Below are positions 43,556 to 55,190 of a DNA stretch of 64,000 nt, piece after piece (the first letter of the stretch is position 1; each line of letters starts with the position of its first letter). The notes under the pieces were generated by a model. It made no database searches. It saw only the letters and a list, made by a program, of their open reading frames with translations, and had not been told where the DNA came from. A program made the position numbers and the translations under genes. The stretch is from Orthonyx spaldingii (Eukaryota > Chordata > Aves > Passeriformes > Orthonychidae): positions 34,745 to 98,744 of the forward strand of contig VZTJ01003244.1 in NCBI GenBank assembly GCA_013397795.1. Reading direction: 5' to 3'.

Positions 43556-46500
43556 GCCTAATTTGCTTTTGTGAATAGAACTCAAACTCAAAACAGATAT
43601 CAAAGAAAACAGCTTTTATTTTTAAGTAAAACCAATGATTCTTCAAGGATAATGTGATTCAGTAGCTGAAATATCGTTTAATGAACAATTACTCCCAGTA
43701 AGACATTCTTGCGAACAGAAACACTACGAGAGATGGAGCACTAGGAGAGAGGCTTCAGACTGTTTTTCTAAATTAAACAACAGCAGCAATACTTTCAAGA
43801 GTAACTCTACAATGCTCCTCAGTTTTATTCTGGAACTGGCTATAAATCAGGCTGGACCAGCAACAGAGCTGAGGTCTACTTGCTGTCAGAGGTATCTGTC
43901 CATGCTCAATACTTGTTCAGTCCAACCACGAAATTACAAATCAGAGAAGTCTCCAAACAACTTTTTAAGGTTTTAGCCTGCGTGTGCTGGTCTTCCATTC
44001 TACCAAGTGTAGAAATTATTCTGCAATTATTCTGCAATTGATGTTCTTATGATTAATATAGTGCAATGAAAAAAATAACAATGACTTCTTGGATTCATAA
44101 AATGGCTTTCAGTCAAGAGACTCCCCAAAAAGAAGTTCATCCAAAACTTCTCTTTTCGTTTCCTTTTATCTCTTTAATAATTTTGCATTTCTGAATTTTG
44201 AGTTTGAGTAGATTGAAAATCATTACAGACAGCTTAGAAGCGGCAGCTACTAGATTTCACCTATATTTCAAAACAAAGTTTTAAATTCACCTTACTTTAA
44301 AGATTGTAATGAAAAGTGGTAAGTACATCATAGGACCCTTTGTTCTGAAAAGGACTAAAGCATACACTCACAAAAATTAGGGAAGTAGGAAAAAAAGAAA
44401 CAATAAAAAAATTATTCTCGGTGATATGTTCCAGACTGAAGAAAATTTTATGACAAATCACATAAAGTTGTACCTTTTTTAAACTGAAATATTATTCCTC
44501 AAGCCATGAGGGTTGCTTAAACACTTTGTATTTTTTTAACAAAATTTGATGCAATCAAGCATTTGCAGGTCAGTTTTTTTCCTTTGATCCCTTGGTGATT
44601 AGTTGTGAAATCTTGCTAAGGTTTAACTGCACTGGCTGTGTAGTCACATAGAGTTGACCAAGGATCTGTGATGTATTTGACACACAGACAATATTTCGTG
44701 TTCACAGGTGTCTTCATTAGGTCTTCTGATCACGTGCTCCGTCAGACTAAAACGTGGTTCAACATAGATCAGAATAAAATGTGTCAGACCCATTACATTC
44801 TGGTAAGGGCATGTTGCTTGTGCATGAAGGGATCAAATTCAGAACTTCTCCTGCCCCGTGAATTAAAAATAACACTTGTACATCAAAAACATAAGTGATA
44901 GCATTGATTTGTATAGCTCAGGAAAACCTTGCTCTTAGGTAAGTAGAAAACCATCCGTTCTGCCTGGTAAAGTGAACCTGCTGCTCTAAGTAGTGCTATA
45001 ACTCTTGTAATCCGTAGGTTACTTCATCCTCATAGAGAAGTCAAGTAGATGGAATTCTGTAGGAATGTGTCTGAAATCTGCTAAAGACAAATATAAAGTG
45101 GCCCATAAGTTCACATTGCCTAAGACAGCAGTGTAATAAAAAGCAGGCAGAGCATAAAAACCAAAGCATTCTGTGTTTCTGACCGTCATGGAGTTCATAC
45201 CCAAGCCAGAACAGACATTCAACAACCTAACCACTTTTATGTAACCACTAGGCCAAGTGACAGGGAAAGATACTGTTGGGGAAAGGAACACAATTTGAAT
45301 TCAAAACTCCACCACTTAACCAATAACTTTGTGCTGCTGCCAGGTTTCCTCTGATGGAGACGTAAGGAAAAGAATAAAACATGAGTGATTTTGGTGACTA
45401 TGTGAGGACTGCACTTCTAAAAACAAAGATCAAACAAAGATTAAGTTATAAGCTTGTAATATAAGACTTGAGTCATAAAGACTAAGACATTAAGACAGGA
45501 TTTAGCAAAATGTTAGATTAAGACATAAAGTCACCCTAAAGTTTCAAGGAGATGTGATAAACAGGATTGAGCTGCAGACTGAGTCAGGGTAGGATTTAAA
45601 CACAATGTCATTTCTTGCAGGGCTTTCCCTTGAATAGTCCTTTAGTATAAAAACTCCCAAATTATGAGTTCTCATTACATTCCAAGATTAAATGATGAAG
45701 GGAAGAGATAATTAAATGCCTTTGTGCATTTCTGTGAAGGTTTTTGAAGTGCATTTTCAAATGGCATGGTTGTGCTTTAGAAGACAATCTGCATTTCATG
45801 AGGACCAGTTCTGAGTTTAACTCCTGTTGCATTCCAAGCTGTGTTGATGGTTCATTTGGAAAAGGATAGAGGAAGCATTCATAGACCTGCATTTACAGCT
45901 CTTACCACAAAATGCTTAATAGTATTGTGAAATTGACTACACTTATTTATTTTAACATTATAGTATATGCCGTTCTATATTCTGTTCTGTTTTATTCTAT
46001 CATATTCTGGACTACACCTCAGCTCACTTTTGTCCCTGAGGTATTTGTTGAAACTGATATTATAGAATGTAACAGCCAACACCCACTGAATCAAGTATAA
46101 AACACTGAGTTTCTCTCCCTAGATCAAATCCCTACATACTTTTCCATTTGCACCATAAAAACCTAAGCAAAGAATTAAAAGCAGTACAGGCAGCAATTCC
46201 TTTCCCCCCTGCCCTGCTCCTCTCCCTTTAAATTCATACAATAAATTGAATTCCAAGTAATTGTCCTTTCTCTGTATTTAGCTTTAAGTTCCTTAGTTCT
46301 GCTGCAGTTGGAGCACAATGTCACAAGATACATATTCAAACTTACATCATCTCAAGTCAGGACTCTACATACACAGAAATCTAATAAAACAGTTATATAA
46401 TGTGTGTGAAGAGGCTCAGCCATATTAATGAGTACATATAATGCAACTGGTGGCAGCTCTATAAACATGAACAGGGGTGAGGCCTAAAAGTTACAGTTGG

Positions 46501-46737
46501 AAATTTATCAACCATCGATCTCAAAAAGCAAGGGTGATATTCAGTCATTTGGTTGATCTCGAGGACCTGGGTACTAAGAAAAGGAAGCACTGGTCAAACT
46601 GTTCAGATCAGTAAGAATGATCGAGAAATCAGGAAAGCTGGTTAGTGCTATGGAATGCATTGAACAGGTGAATGATTAAAATAAGAATATAGCAGGGAAC
46701 CTACTGTAACCTGAATGCACCAAGATAATTTGAATTT
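43556..46737. other. Unique AT-rich non-coding DNA
   Basis: No gene or clear repeat. There is an 11-bp perfect tandem pair (AATTATTCTGC, 44014-44035). A TATA-like AGTATAAAAACTCCC near 45646 could mark an old LTR, but no other LTR landmark supports it. Confidence 0.45.
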
Positions 46738-46893
46738 GCAGTGGTGGAGTCACCATCCCTGGAAGTGTTTAAAAGGTGTGTGGATGTGGCACTTGAGAAC
46801 ATGGTTAGTGGTGAAGATGGTGGTGTTGGGCTGGTAGTTGGACTCGGTGACCTCAAAGGTCTTTTCCAACCTTAACGATGCCATGATTCTACA
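46738..46893 (+). mobile_element. CR1 LINE 3'-end fragment (~155 bp)
   Basis: Classic plus-strand CR1 end: GCAGTGGTGGAGTCACCATC, CCTGGAAGTGTTTAAAAGG, TTGGACTCGGTGACCTCAAA, GGTCTTTTCCAACCTTAACG and ATGATTCTA. It is 5'-truncated at ~46738 and one of the best-preserved tails in the window. Confidence 0.95.
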
Positions 46894-48849
46894 TCTGCAG
46901 TAATGGTCAAAGCTGGGTGAAAACAAAGTGGTGAAATGACACCTCACAAGAAGGTACAGGAAAAATGAAAATGGTTGATGTGAAAAACAAAATGATTGAA
47001 TGTTAAAAACAGTTATACCCTCAAAGTATCAGAATGTGCTAATAAAGGGAGGTGGCCTAAGATTTACCTGTGTTAGCCAAGTAAAGGGAATGAAAAAATC
47101 CCAACTTATAAGCGGTGATTTAGAACTACAAATAGTAGAGGAAGAAAAGAAGATAACGAGAAAAATTTGAGCTAGGCAGTGTAGCAGCAAGGTGTACAAA
47201 TGGCTTTGTGAGTCTGAGGCTTTCCAGTTCTTGATAAGTGCCTAATCCCAAATGCCTGTCTCCAATAATCCAGACTTCAATGAGGCTTTAGGTTCTTTTT
47301 CCTATTTATGAGTAGATCCACAAGTTGCCTGTCTACATACTGAGCTATCTCCAGGAATTTTTAATGCCTTGAATCTTGACTCTGCCACCATGTCCTAATT
47401 TTACTTCTTTAAAAATATAGCCAGAGACAGGTAACCTTGTCTCCAATCAGTCATGACTTGAATGTGCCCCTACATTACGGGCATGATACTGAAGTACCCT
47501 CAGTTTTCTACCACGTCATGTTTTCTCAGAAGCCGCAATCACCAGAGTGTAGGCTGCCCTGGGGTCACACAATTCCTTCGTTCCAGTTGGGAAGGTATGT
47601 AAATTTACAGTTGCAAATTTACAAAAGCAAAATCAAGGATCTTTGAGCCAGAGGAGGAGAGAGCAGATGTACAACACTGGTTAGCTCACTGCTTGCAAGG
47701 AGGAGACCCGAGGAGAGAAGAGTTCCCTCCTCTGAGGAACATTTATGAGCAGAAGGACAAAAGTAGAGCCTGCTAGCAGGAGAAGAAAATGAATTTCACT
47801 ATTATCTCAATTACTCAATCACCAAAGGAAAGAAGAGTTTTGCCTGTACGTGTTTCTATTCTGAAATGGGTAAATACCTCTACCAAAAACATGCATTCTC
47901 CATATTTCTGACCCTAGCAAGGTAAAACATTGTAAAGGGCAAAGTGCACATGTAGCATTTCAGGTGGCAATGGAGTCTTCTTTCCACTGCCCCCCTCAAA
48001 TGCTGCACTTGCCACGTCCTCTATTTGCATAACTACAGTTTAAATTTATTTTGTCCTTTAGCTTAGAATTTGAGAATCTAAGATCTAGTGATGAACACGT
48101 TATTAAACTACAAAAAATTGCATGGAGACAGGAACTGCCTTTACCATGAACATGCAGATGTTTTCTGTTTATGTGAGAGTGGGAGCTGCCATCAGACACT
48201 CCTAATTAGAGCCTGTGCCTGTGTGCTCCTGCAGTGCTCACCACTGACCTTCAACCGAGCCACCACTTTCTGAATAAGGTGCATTGTCATGCAGTGCTCT
48301 GGCTTTATTTCAAACTATCAATACATACAGCAAAAATCGTATATTTGGATGTGGCATACAGCACTTCATCTTCAAAAAGAAAGCAATAAATATAAAGAAA
48401 AAACAGTCCTAAGCTGAGCATAAGGTATTTAGCCATTTACAAGTGGAAACAAAATGAAACAAAGAAAGATTGTAATTGTAGCATCAGCAATGAAGAGTTT
48501 TTTCAAGAACACATTTTCGCAAAATGGAGACAAATGCAAAGGACTTTGCAGGAGTGATTTAGCTACTTCAAAGGTTGGGAAATTATAATGTACAATTCAG
48601 TGCAAGGCTAAGCTTGACAAAAGGAAAGGGAAAACTGCACTCCTGGTGCAGTTCAGGAGCTCATTATTTAACAAGCAAGTACCACTAACTTGACTATTTA
48701 TCGATTAAGATTCACGTTTTCTCCTCCTTGACTGAAAAGCAAAGTAGTAATAAGGGACAATATGCACACACTTATGAGTGAAAGCATTTTTGAAAAATCT
48801 TTGTCCCTTTTCATTTATACCTTCAAATCTCAATAATTTTAAGAAATGA
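46894..48849. other. Unique AT-rich non-coding DNA
   Basis: No feature was recognised in about 2 kb. A weak tRNA-like string near 47670 was considered and rejected. Confidence 0.5.
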
Positions 48850-49762
48850 GTGTAGGATTGAATGCACCTTCAGCAGCTTTGCAGATGACACCAAGCTGTT
48901 CATGCAGTTGATTCACCTGGGACAGGGATGCCGTCCAGAGGGAACTGGACAGGCTTGAGGAGTGGGCTTATGTAAAATTCCTGCAGTGCAACAGGCTCAA
49001 GAACAAGGTCCTACACCTTGGTTGGGCCAACCCCTTGCATCAACACAGGCTGGGTGATAAGAGAATTGAGAGCAGCCTGGGAGGGAAGGGCTTGGGGATG
49101 CTGATGGTTGAAAGGCTGGGCATGAGCCAGCAATGTGCAGTTGCAGCCCAGAAGGTCACCCTTGTTTTGGGCTGCAGGAAAGGGAGGGGGCTCAGCAGGT
49201 CAACAGAGGTGCTTCCATTCCTCTGCTCTTGTGAGACCCCACCTGCTCTGCTGGATCTGGTCCTGAGGGCGAAAAAAACCAGGGAGCTCCTGGAGGTGTT
49301 CCAGAGGAGGACCATGAACGTAGGTCAGAGGACTGGGACACATCTTGTGCGAAGAAAGGCTGAGAGAGTCGGGGTTGTTCAGCCTGAAGAAGGAAAGGAA
49401 GGCTCCTGGGAGACGTTATTGCAGCCTGTCAGTGCTTAGAAGACACCTACAGGAAAGAAGGAGAGTGACTTTTCATTAGGGTTTGCAGGAACAGCAAAAG
49501 AGGCAACACTTCTAAACAGAAATAGGGTACATTTAGGTTGTAGATAATAATTTTTTTGCAGTATTTGGTACTGAGGCCCTGACACAGGGCGCCCAGAGAA
49601 GCTGTGGCTGCCCATTGATCCCTGGAAGTGTCCAAGGTCAGATTGGACAGGACTTGGAGCACCCTGGGGTAGTGGAAGGTGTCCTTGCCCATGGCAGGGG
49701 GTGGGATGAGATGAGCTTTAAGATTTCTTCCAACCCAAACCTTTCTTTGATTCTATAAAATA
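48850..49762 (+). mobile_element. CR1 LINE fragment with reverse-transcriptase FADD box (~0.9 kb)
   Basis: The longest CR1 in the window. It starts in the reverse transcriptase domain: ECTFSSFADDTKL (48865-48905) contains the catalytic xADD box of LINE reverse transcriptases. It continues with VLHLGWANPLHQHRLG and LGMSQQCAVAAQK, residues typical of the CR1 ORF2 thumb and C-terminal region. Positions 49035-49439 stay open for 134 codons. Downstream the frame is lost, but nucleotide landmarks continue (CCCAGAGAAGCTGTGGCTGC, CCTGGAAGTGTCCAAGG, TTTCTTCCAACCCAAACC). The tail TTCTTTGATTCTATAAAATAC ends the element. The N-terminal endonuclease and most of RT are absent, so it cannot retrotranspose autonomously. 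Confidence 0.95.
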
Positions 49763-50625
49763 CAATAAAATCAACAGAAATATTAAATTTTTTAAAAAGC
49801 AATAAACTACAAGTCAGATAAATGCTTCAATTTTTAAAATCATTCTTTTCACTAAAAGCAAAAAGTGCTGCAATAATCAAAAAACAACATAAGCCATTTA
49901 AAGAACAACTTTAAAAAGATATAAAAAAGACTTTAAATACTGGTATGAAAAAATCAAATTATCATCTATAATAGAATAGTTTTTAAAGTCACATTCTTAG
50001 AGCATTCTTTTTTACATTTCTTCTTTATAGTCTCTTTAAGCTGTTGAAGTAGTTCTAGTTTTTCAACAGCATTAAATAGTTATCTTCAGATCTTTGAAAA
50101 AGAACTATGAGATTTTCAAAGAAATTTGTGTAGCAGATGTGTATTTAGCAGCCAAAATGAACGGGAAATGTCTAAAGTCCCTGGGCCATTTTCAATGCAC
50201 AGCACACATATCTTACTGAAATAGTCTGAGTAATTTAATTCTGTGAGGTCTGAGGGGTATAAACTTTTACACCTGCAATTGTGGGAAAAGTCCTCTTCCT
50301 ATTGATGTTTTTTAATGCTTTATCCAAGTGCCGTGGAATTAAGACTGTCCCAACATCCCATTCTGATAAAATTCTTATTCTTTAATGCTACAGATACACC
50401 TGTGTTCTATTTTTACATGCTTCAGCATTGTTTCTTTTAGGTACAATTACACTATTATTTTTGCTGACATTGGATCTTGATTTGCTTCTTGTGTTTCCAG
50501 TCTCACTACTTTAAAGCAGGGAAAATACAAACGTTTTTCTGAAGCCACTTCATGAATTCAGCAGTATAGCACCAAAAATTACTGATGGCTCTTAGACGAG
50601 GAATGCACAGGTAATTTTACCCCCA
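49763..50625. other. Unique AT-rich non-coding DNA
   Basis: Nothing recognised in about 860 bp. Confidence 0.5.
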
Positions 50626-50778
50626 GTTCACAGAGTCAGAATCCCTGGAATTGTTCAAGACCAGGTTGGATGAGGCTTGGAGCAACTTATTCTAGTGGAA
50701 GGTGTCCCTGTCCATGGCAGGGAGAGGAACTGGATGAGCTTTAAGGTTCCTTCCAACCCCAAAAGTTCTCTGACTATG
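50626..50778 (+). mobile_element. CR1 LINE 3'-end fragment (~150 bp)
   Basis: AATCCCTGGAATTGTTCAAG, ACCAGGTTGGATGAGGCTTG, AGTGGAAGGTGTCCCTGTCC and GGTTCCTTCCAACCCC are the standard CR1 3' blocks. Confidence 0.94.
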
Positions 50779-51313
50779 TGGTATTTATTATGCATGCTAC
50801 AATGAGGGAGGACAATAGAAATAAAATACCTGCTCATGCTACTGAACCACTCTGCAGTGCCTGTCTTAATTCAGGTATTCACTTAGTGAACCCCAAAATA
50901 CAGATTTTGGAATTTTTTATGCTGCATTAATAGTGAACAAGACATAAATCACTCATAAAGCAGTAAGGAAGTAATATTTTAAATAACTTTCCCATATGTT
51001 CACAATGTCTAGGAATTGCCTTTTGAAATCTTCTATGCAGAGTCATCAAATATACCTTTTATGTGGTAATTCACATCTGCACCTGCATTTCCTGTGAAGA
51101 ATTTAAGCCAAACAGAAAAGCAGAATAATTACTCACACTCTTAAAATTAGCCAAAATGATAAAGAATCTTTATTCCACAAGCACAATGTGGAAGTAAAAA
51201 AAAATCATGGCACAGAAATCCATACACTGCAAAACCTGAATTCAGTCCAGTGAAAAATCAGCATTTCCTCAAGCTATCATGCATTTTTTTTAATTTCTGG
51301 TCTAACAAAAAAT
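50779..51313. other. AT-rich non-coding DNA
   Basis: No feature was recognised in about 535 bp. Confidence 0.5.
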
Positions 51314-51378
51314 TTCCCTGCCCCTGTCAGGTCCAACTCAGGCCTTTCTATGATTCCATAATGATTTTATGATTGCAT
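51314..51378 (+). mobile_element. CR1 LINE 3'-end remnant
   Basis: CAGGTCCAACTCAGGCCTTT followed by CTATGATTCCATAATGATT matches the extreme 3' end of CR1. The upstream part is decayed. Confidence 0.7.
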
Positions 51379-51423
51379 TTATTCTAAAGAACTGAAAACC
51401 ATGGAAAAGGCATAAAGAGGTTC

Positions 51424-51663
51424 TGTCGCTGTGAGCGGATGTCGAAACACGGAACTCGAGGGGTCAAAATGGCAAAAGAGATCAATTTATTTATTAAATT
51501 CAGCTTTTATATACAGATTGGATTCTCACTTAATTGGCCACTTGCTGCACGCCCCCCGCAGCTGATTGGCCACCTGGATTCCTGAGAATTTCACTACCTT
51601 TATCTTAGTTTATATAAACAAATAGATTCTTTCTCACAAGAAAGAGGTTTCTGTGCTGTCACA
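51424..51663 (-). mobile_element. 240-bp solo LTR (minus), related to the 21.95-kb LTR
   Basis: On minus it begins TGTGACAGCACAGAAACC at 51663 and ends CGCTCACAGCGACA at 51424. TATA is GTATATAAAAG (51514-51504) and the poly(A) signal is a doubled AATAAATAAA (51495-51486). Two GTGGCCAAT motifs, 32 bp apart (51573-51565, 51541-51533), are CCAAT-box candidates upstream of the TATA. The element is flanked by perfect direct repeats GAGGTTC (51417-51423, 51664-51670). Seven bases is one more than the usual retroviral maximum, so one base may be coincidental. The first 14 bases equal those of the LTR at 21952, and the overall layout matches. Confidence 0.85.
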
Positions 51664-51670
51664 GAGGTTC

Positions 51671-54225
51671 CTTCCAGCTTCCGCTGCATGTTTTCAAAAC
51701 AAGCTTTTCCCGGAGCAGAATGAAATATAAAGTTAGGTTTTGTTCAAGAAGAGTTTAACATTTACACACTACAAATACTGCAATTTTCAAAAAGAAAAGC
51801 TCCCACCCCCATCCATTTCAGTACTTTTTTGTCATTTTTTTCACTTTTGGTGTTGTTTTCAGAAACTGTTACATTCTAATGAATATGGAAGGTTTTTCAT
51901 TATTTTTTTATTTATGGCATCTTCAGTGTTTTGCTCACAGAAGAACAACTTAAGTATTCCACAGGCACTGTAATTCCAACTTAGAATGATTGCTTTATTT
52001 CTTTGTCAACTCAGCTGTTTTTGACACCTTTTGTTAGTTATATGCCAACTTAAAACATTGGAGCAACTATTCATATCCATCCGCTTGATGAACTGTGTCG
52101 TTATTTCATAGATCTTCCTTTAAATAATGCTGAATGTCACTTAAGTGCTCCATCTTACCACATTCTGTGCATGTTTCTTTCCTTGGCAATAAGATTGAAA
52201 GAATATAAATAAAATAATTTTTTTTTAATGGTGGCGAGTCCTCCCAAGTTGCTATTATCACTTCCAGTTAATGAGCACTTCTTCTACTGGCAGGAGAAGG
52301 TGATTGTAGTGGGATGAATTACCTGTCCAGCTTCTGTGAATCTCAGCAGGAGAGACCACAAAGCACAGCAGGGACTCTGGTTCAAGGACTGAAGGGGGAC
52401 AAATCCTTTCATTTGCTTTTTGGCATTTCTAGTTCTGTAAGGAACTCCTTTCAGGAACCCTAAGTCTTTCGTTGTTTGTTTGAGGTGACAGAACACCAGA
52501 GGTTTCTTGCTTGGACTCCATTATCATGGATGCAAAATAAATTGGATAAATACTAAATGAAATATTCTAATTCCTCTCTATAGCTTAGGGAAGGGATCAT
52601 TCTCAAAAAAAAAAAAAAAAATAAAAAAAATTTGTGGCATCTTCCATAAGAGGAACAAGAAGATTTCTCTGTAGAAATTATAGATGATGCATCCACGATA
52701 TCACCAAAACACACTGTTACTAAACATTTGGTGTTTTCAACATCCTTCACATCAAATGAACTTTATTATCATAATTTTCTAGTACTTTCTGTTTACTGAA
52801 GTTTCTGCAGTTTGGCTTCCATTGTTTCTGTACTGGCTTACTGTGTTACTGAAGGAATCTATGAAACAGTCAGGAGTTCAGCATGGCATGAAGTCACCCG
52901 ACAGAGAATTTCACAATTTCTGAATTTTGGTAATTTGTGCTCATAAACACGTTACACCTATTTTCAAACTGAGTGAATGCGGTTTATATCCTCAAAGATT
53001 TTCAGCTTTCTCAGCTGCTGAATTTTATTTTGATAATTGAAGTACTTTTTCCTTTTTTTAAATGAGTAAGTAGATGTCCTTCAAATAACCAGACATTGCA
53101 CAATATTGCATAAGATGAGTAAAATGTCATATCAAAATACCAAGAAAGGCTCCTCTGCACATTCAAGGCTTATTTTCAGAATATAAGTGGTGCACTGCTT
53201 TTGTATCAGCTCCATAAATGGATTTATCTCCAATGGAAGACAATTCAGTCAAGACGACTCAATATATAGGGCTTTGCAACTGGTTCAGTCATCTACTCTT
53301 CAGCTGGGTTAATTTCTTGATTTGCATCGTTAATTAATCATACTATAAAAAATATCCCCAATTAGCCATTTATGAATCATTGCTGATAAAAATCTATTTA
53401 ATTTTCCATTCAAAAATTTTCCTTCTCTATTTACCTGCCAAACAAATCTAGAAAGTGAGCTTGGCATAGCAAAGTGACACACATCCGCTCCAACAGCCTG
53501 CAGGACACGAAGTACCCTCAACTTCTGGATGAGAAAGTTCTGAGCTATGATACTTATCAGAAAGGACTCTTGTTACACACATTATGTGTGAACACACTGC
53601 AACAGGACTCCAAGGCAGAGTTTCATGTCAAAATAAAAAATAACGAGGTAGGAAATAACTACAAGGTAACCTGGTTTGTGTGATGGAACTTTGCCTTAGT
53701 TTATCCCCAGTCTTTCATCCAGGGTTGAAACTTTTTCTCTGTTTTGCTGAAATATCCCTTCTCACCCCAGGTCTCTGCTTTAAGAAAAAGACCTGTGTTC
53801 CTCTCTGCCATCGCTCAGAAAAAATAATCAAGAGACTTTTCTCTCCCCCACCCCCCAGTGAGGTTCCTGTGTGATGCCTCTGCAGCAATTCCAGGAACAC
53901 CAACTTCTAAGGCTGCAGGGGTTTTAAAGGAACAGAAAAAAGGAACAGTGCACTGTGAGTCCATGTTACACACAGCACTAATGAGCAGAAGACCTCACAG
54001 ATTATGTTCTTGCTGCAAAAACCTCTGGGAACTAGGGCAAACTGATGCACAAGTGAAAAGAGGAAAGGCATTCTGGACTCCCTTTTTTTGTGTGCCAGGG
54101 GATTGAAAAACTGGCCAAGATGGATGAAATTCTGGTCTCTTGAGCCTTCAGGGATATATTGAGACTTCAAAACCATATCAAATTCCATGCCTGCTGCTGG
54201 AGCACTACAAGAAGGCTTGATTTGT
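51671..54225. other. Unique AT-rich non-coding DNA
   Basis: No gene or transposon. An A-rich homopolymer (A17-T-A8) lies at 52605-52630. Confidence 0.5.
52605..52630. repeat. Poly(A) simple repeat
   Basis: A17 followed by T and A8. No retrocopy body or flanking duplication was identified. Confidence 0.85.
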
Positions 54226-54312
54226 TTAAAATTGTTGATTGGGTGTTGGGAAGACATAATCTTTAATGTCCTTTCCAACTCAAACCTTTCTGTGGTTCCA
54301 TGATTTTTTGTG
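54226..54312 (+). mobile_element. CR1 LINE 3'-end fragment
   Basis: The tail AATGTCCTTTCCAACTCAAA, then CCTTTCTGTGGTTCCATGATT, matches a CR1 3' terminus. The upstream limit is uncertain. Confidence 0.85.
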
Positions 54313-54511
54313 ATGCATAATTATTTTGACAGCTTAAGCACTACCCTGAGGTGACCAAAGCTATTTTGCTGTTACCTGGGTTGGGCACAAATCCAGATGC
54401 TGTAGTGAGTGGCGTTTTTGTTTCTACATCAGCCTTGTTGCCTAGAGGCAGCCTCAGTTCAGGTGCACAATGTCCTGTGATGCCTGCACAGTCTGGTGAC
54501 ACCAGTGCTGC

Positions 54512-54850
54512 TGTTGATGCCTTTTTCTCTGGTCCTAAAATACAAGCCAGACACCATTAGAGTGATAAAAGGGGGACTTTTATTGTGAGCATTTTCAGGT
54601 GCACTAAATCTGTCAGGTGGAAAATACCAAAGGAGCACCCCCCACGTGACCTGTGTACAATTTTATAGATTCTGCAAATCAGCACATCTGACAAGAACCC
54701 CCCAGTTGGGAACCTGTCTGATGAATTCCCCCAGTTCTAGCAACTTCTAGATTCTCCCCCCTTAGGATGAGGTCCAGGCCCTGTTTACAAAAGTACATCT
54801 CGGAGAGCTGGGTTCAGCTTTGGTTTCTAAGGAGAACCAAGACAGCACAG
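54512..54850 (-). mobile_element. ERV LTR (minus)
   Basis: On minus TCTATAAAATTG (TATA, 54668-54657) is followed ~65 bp later by the AATAAA signal (54594-54589). A U5-like segment then ends GGCATCAACA at 54512. TATA, poly(A) and GC-richer U3 with purine-rich CTAAGGGGGGAGAATC (~54768) fit an LTR. Edges are approximate and no TSD was found. The family is not named. Confidence 0.6.
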
Positions 54851-55105
54851 GGATCCTGGAATTTGTCTTGTCTTTCTGCCTAGGAAAATGTTGAAGCGAA
54901 GCTACAATACGAAGCTACAAAGTCACAAGGATATGTGTAATGGATACAGAGAACGTAAAAGGAAAAAGGAAAAAAAAACCCAAATGGCATCAGCGTCCTG
55001 GCTCATAAAGGACTGAGCTGAGTCAAAACATGTAGTTGAGAATTCACTTGTATCAGACATTTTGCTGTTAGAAGATAGAAAACATGCATCTTCTGTCACA
55101 TGCAC
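54851..55105. other. Non-coding DNA between LTR and CR1
   Basis: Nothing recognised. Confidence 0.5.
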
Positions 55106-55190
55106 AGAGTCAGAGCATCACAGGATGGTTTGAGTTGGAAGGGACTTTAAAGCCCATCTCGTTCCACCCCCTGCTTTTCCCCCCAGTGGA
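55106..55190 (-). mobile_element. CR1 LINE 3'-end fragment
   Basis: Plus-strand view: CATCACAGGATGGTTTGAGT, TGGAAGGGACTTTAAAGCCC and TCTCGTTCCACCCCCTGC form the reverse complement of a CR1 3' end. Similarity fades after about 55190. Confidence 0.92.

Noticed and set aside
45600..45665. TATA-like AGTATAAAAACTCCC as an LTR promoter
   Set aside because: No AATAAA, TG..CA ends or family landmarks nearby.
47655..47740. tRNA-like string GGTTAGCTCACTGCTTGCAA
   Set aside because: No B-box match to GGTTCGAATCC, no acceptor stem pairing and no CCA-side structure.
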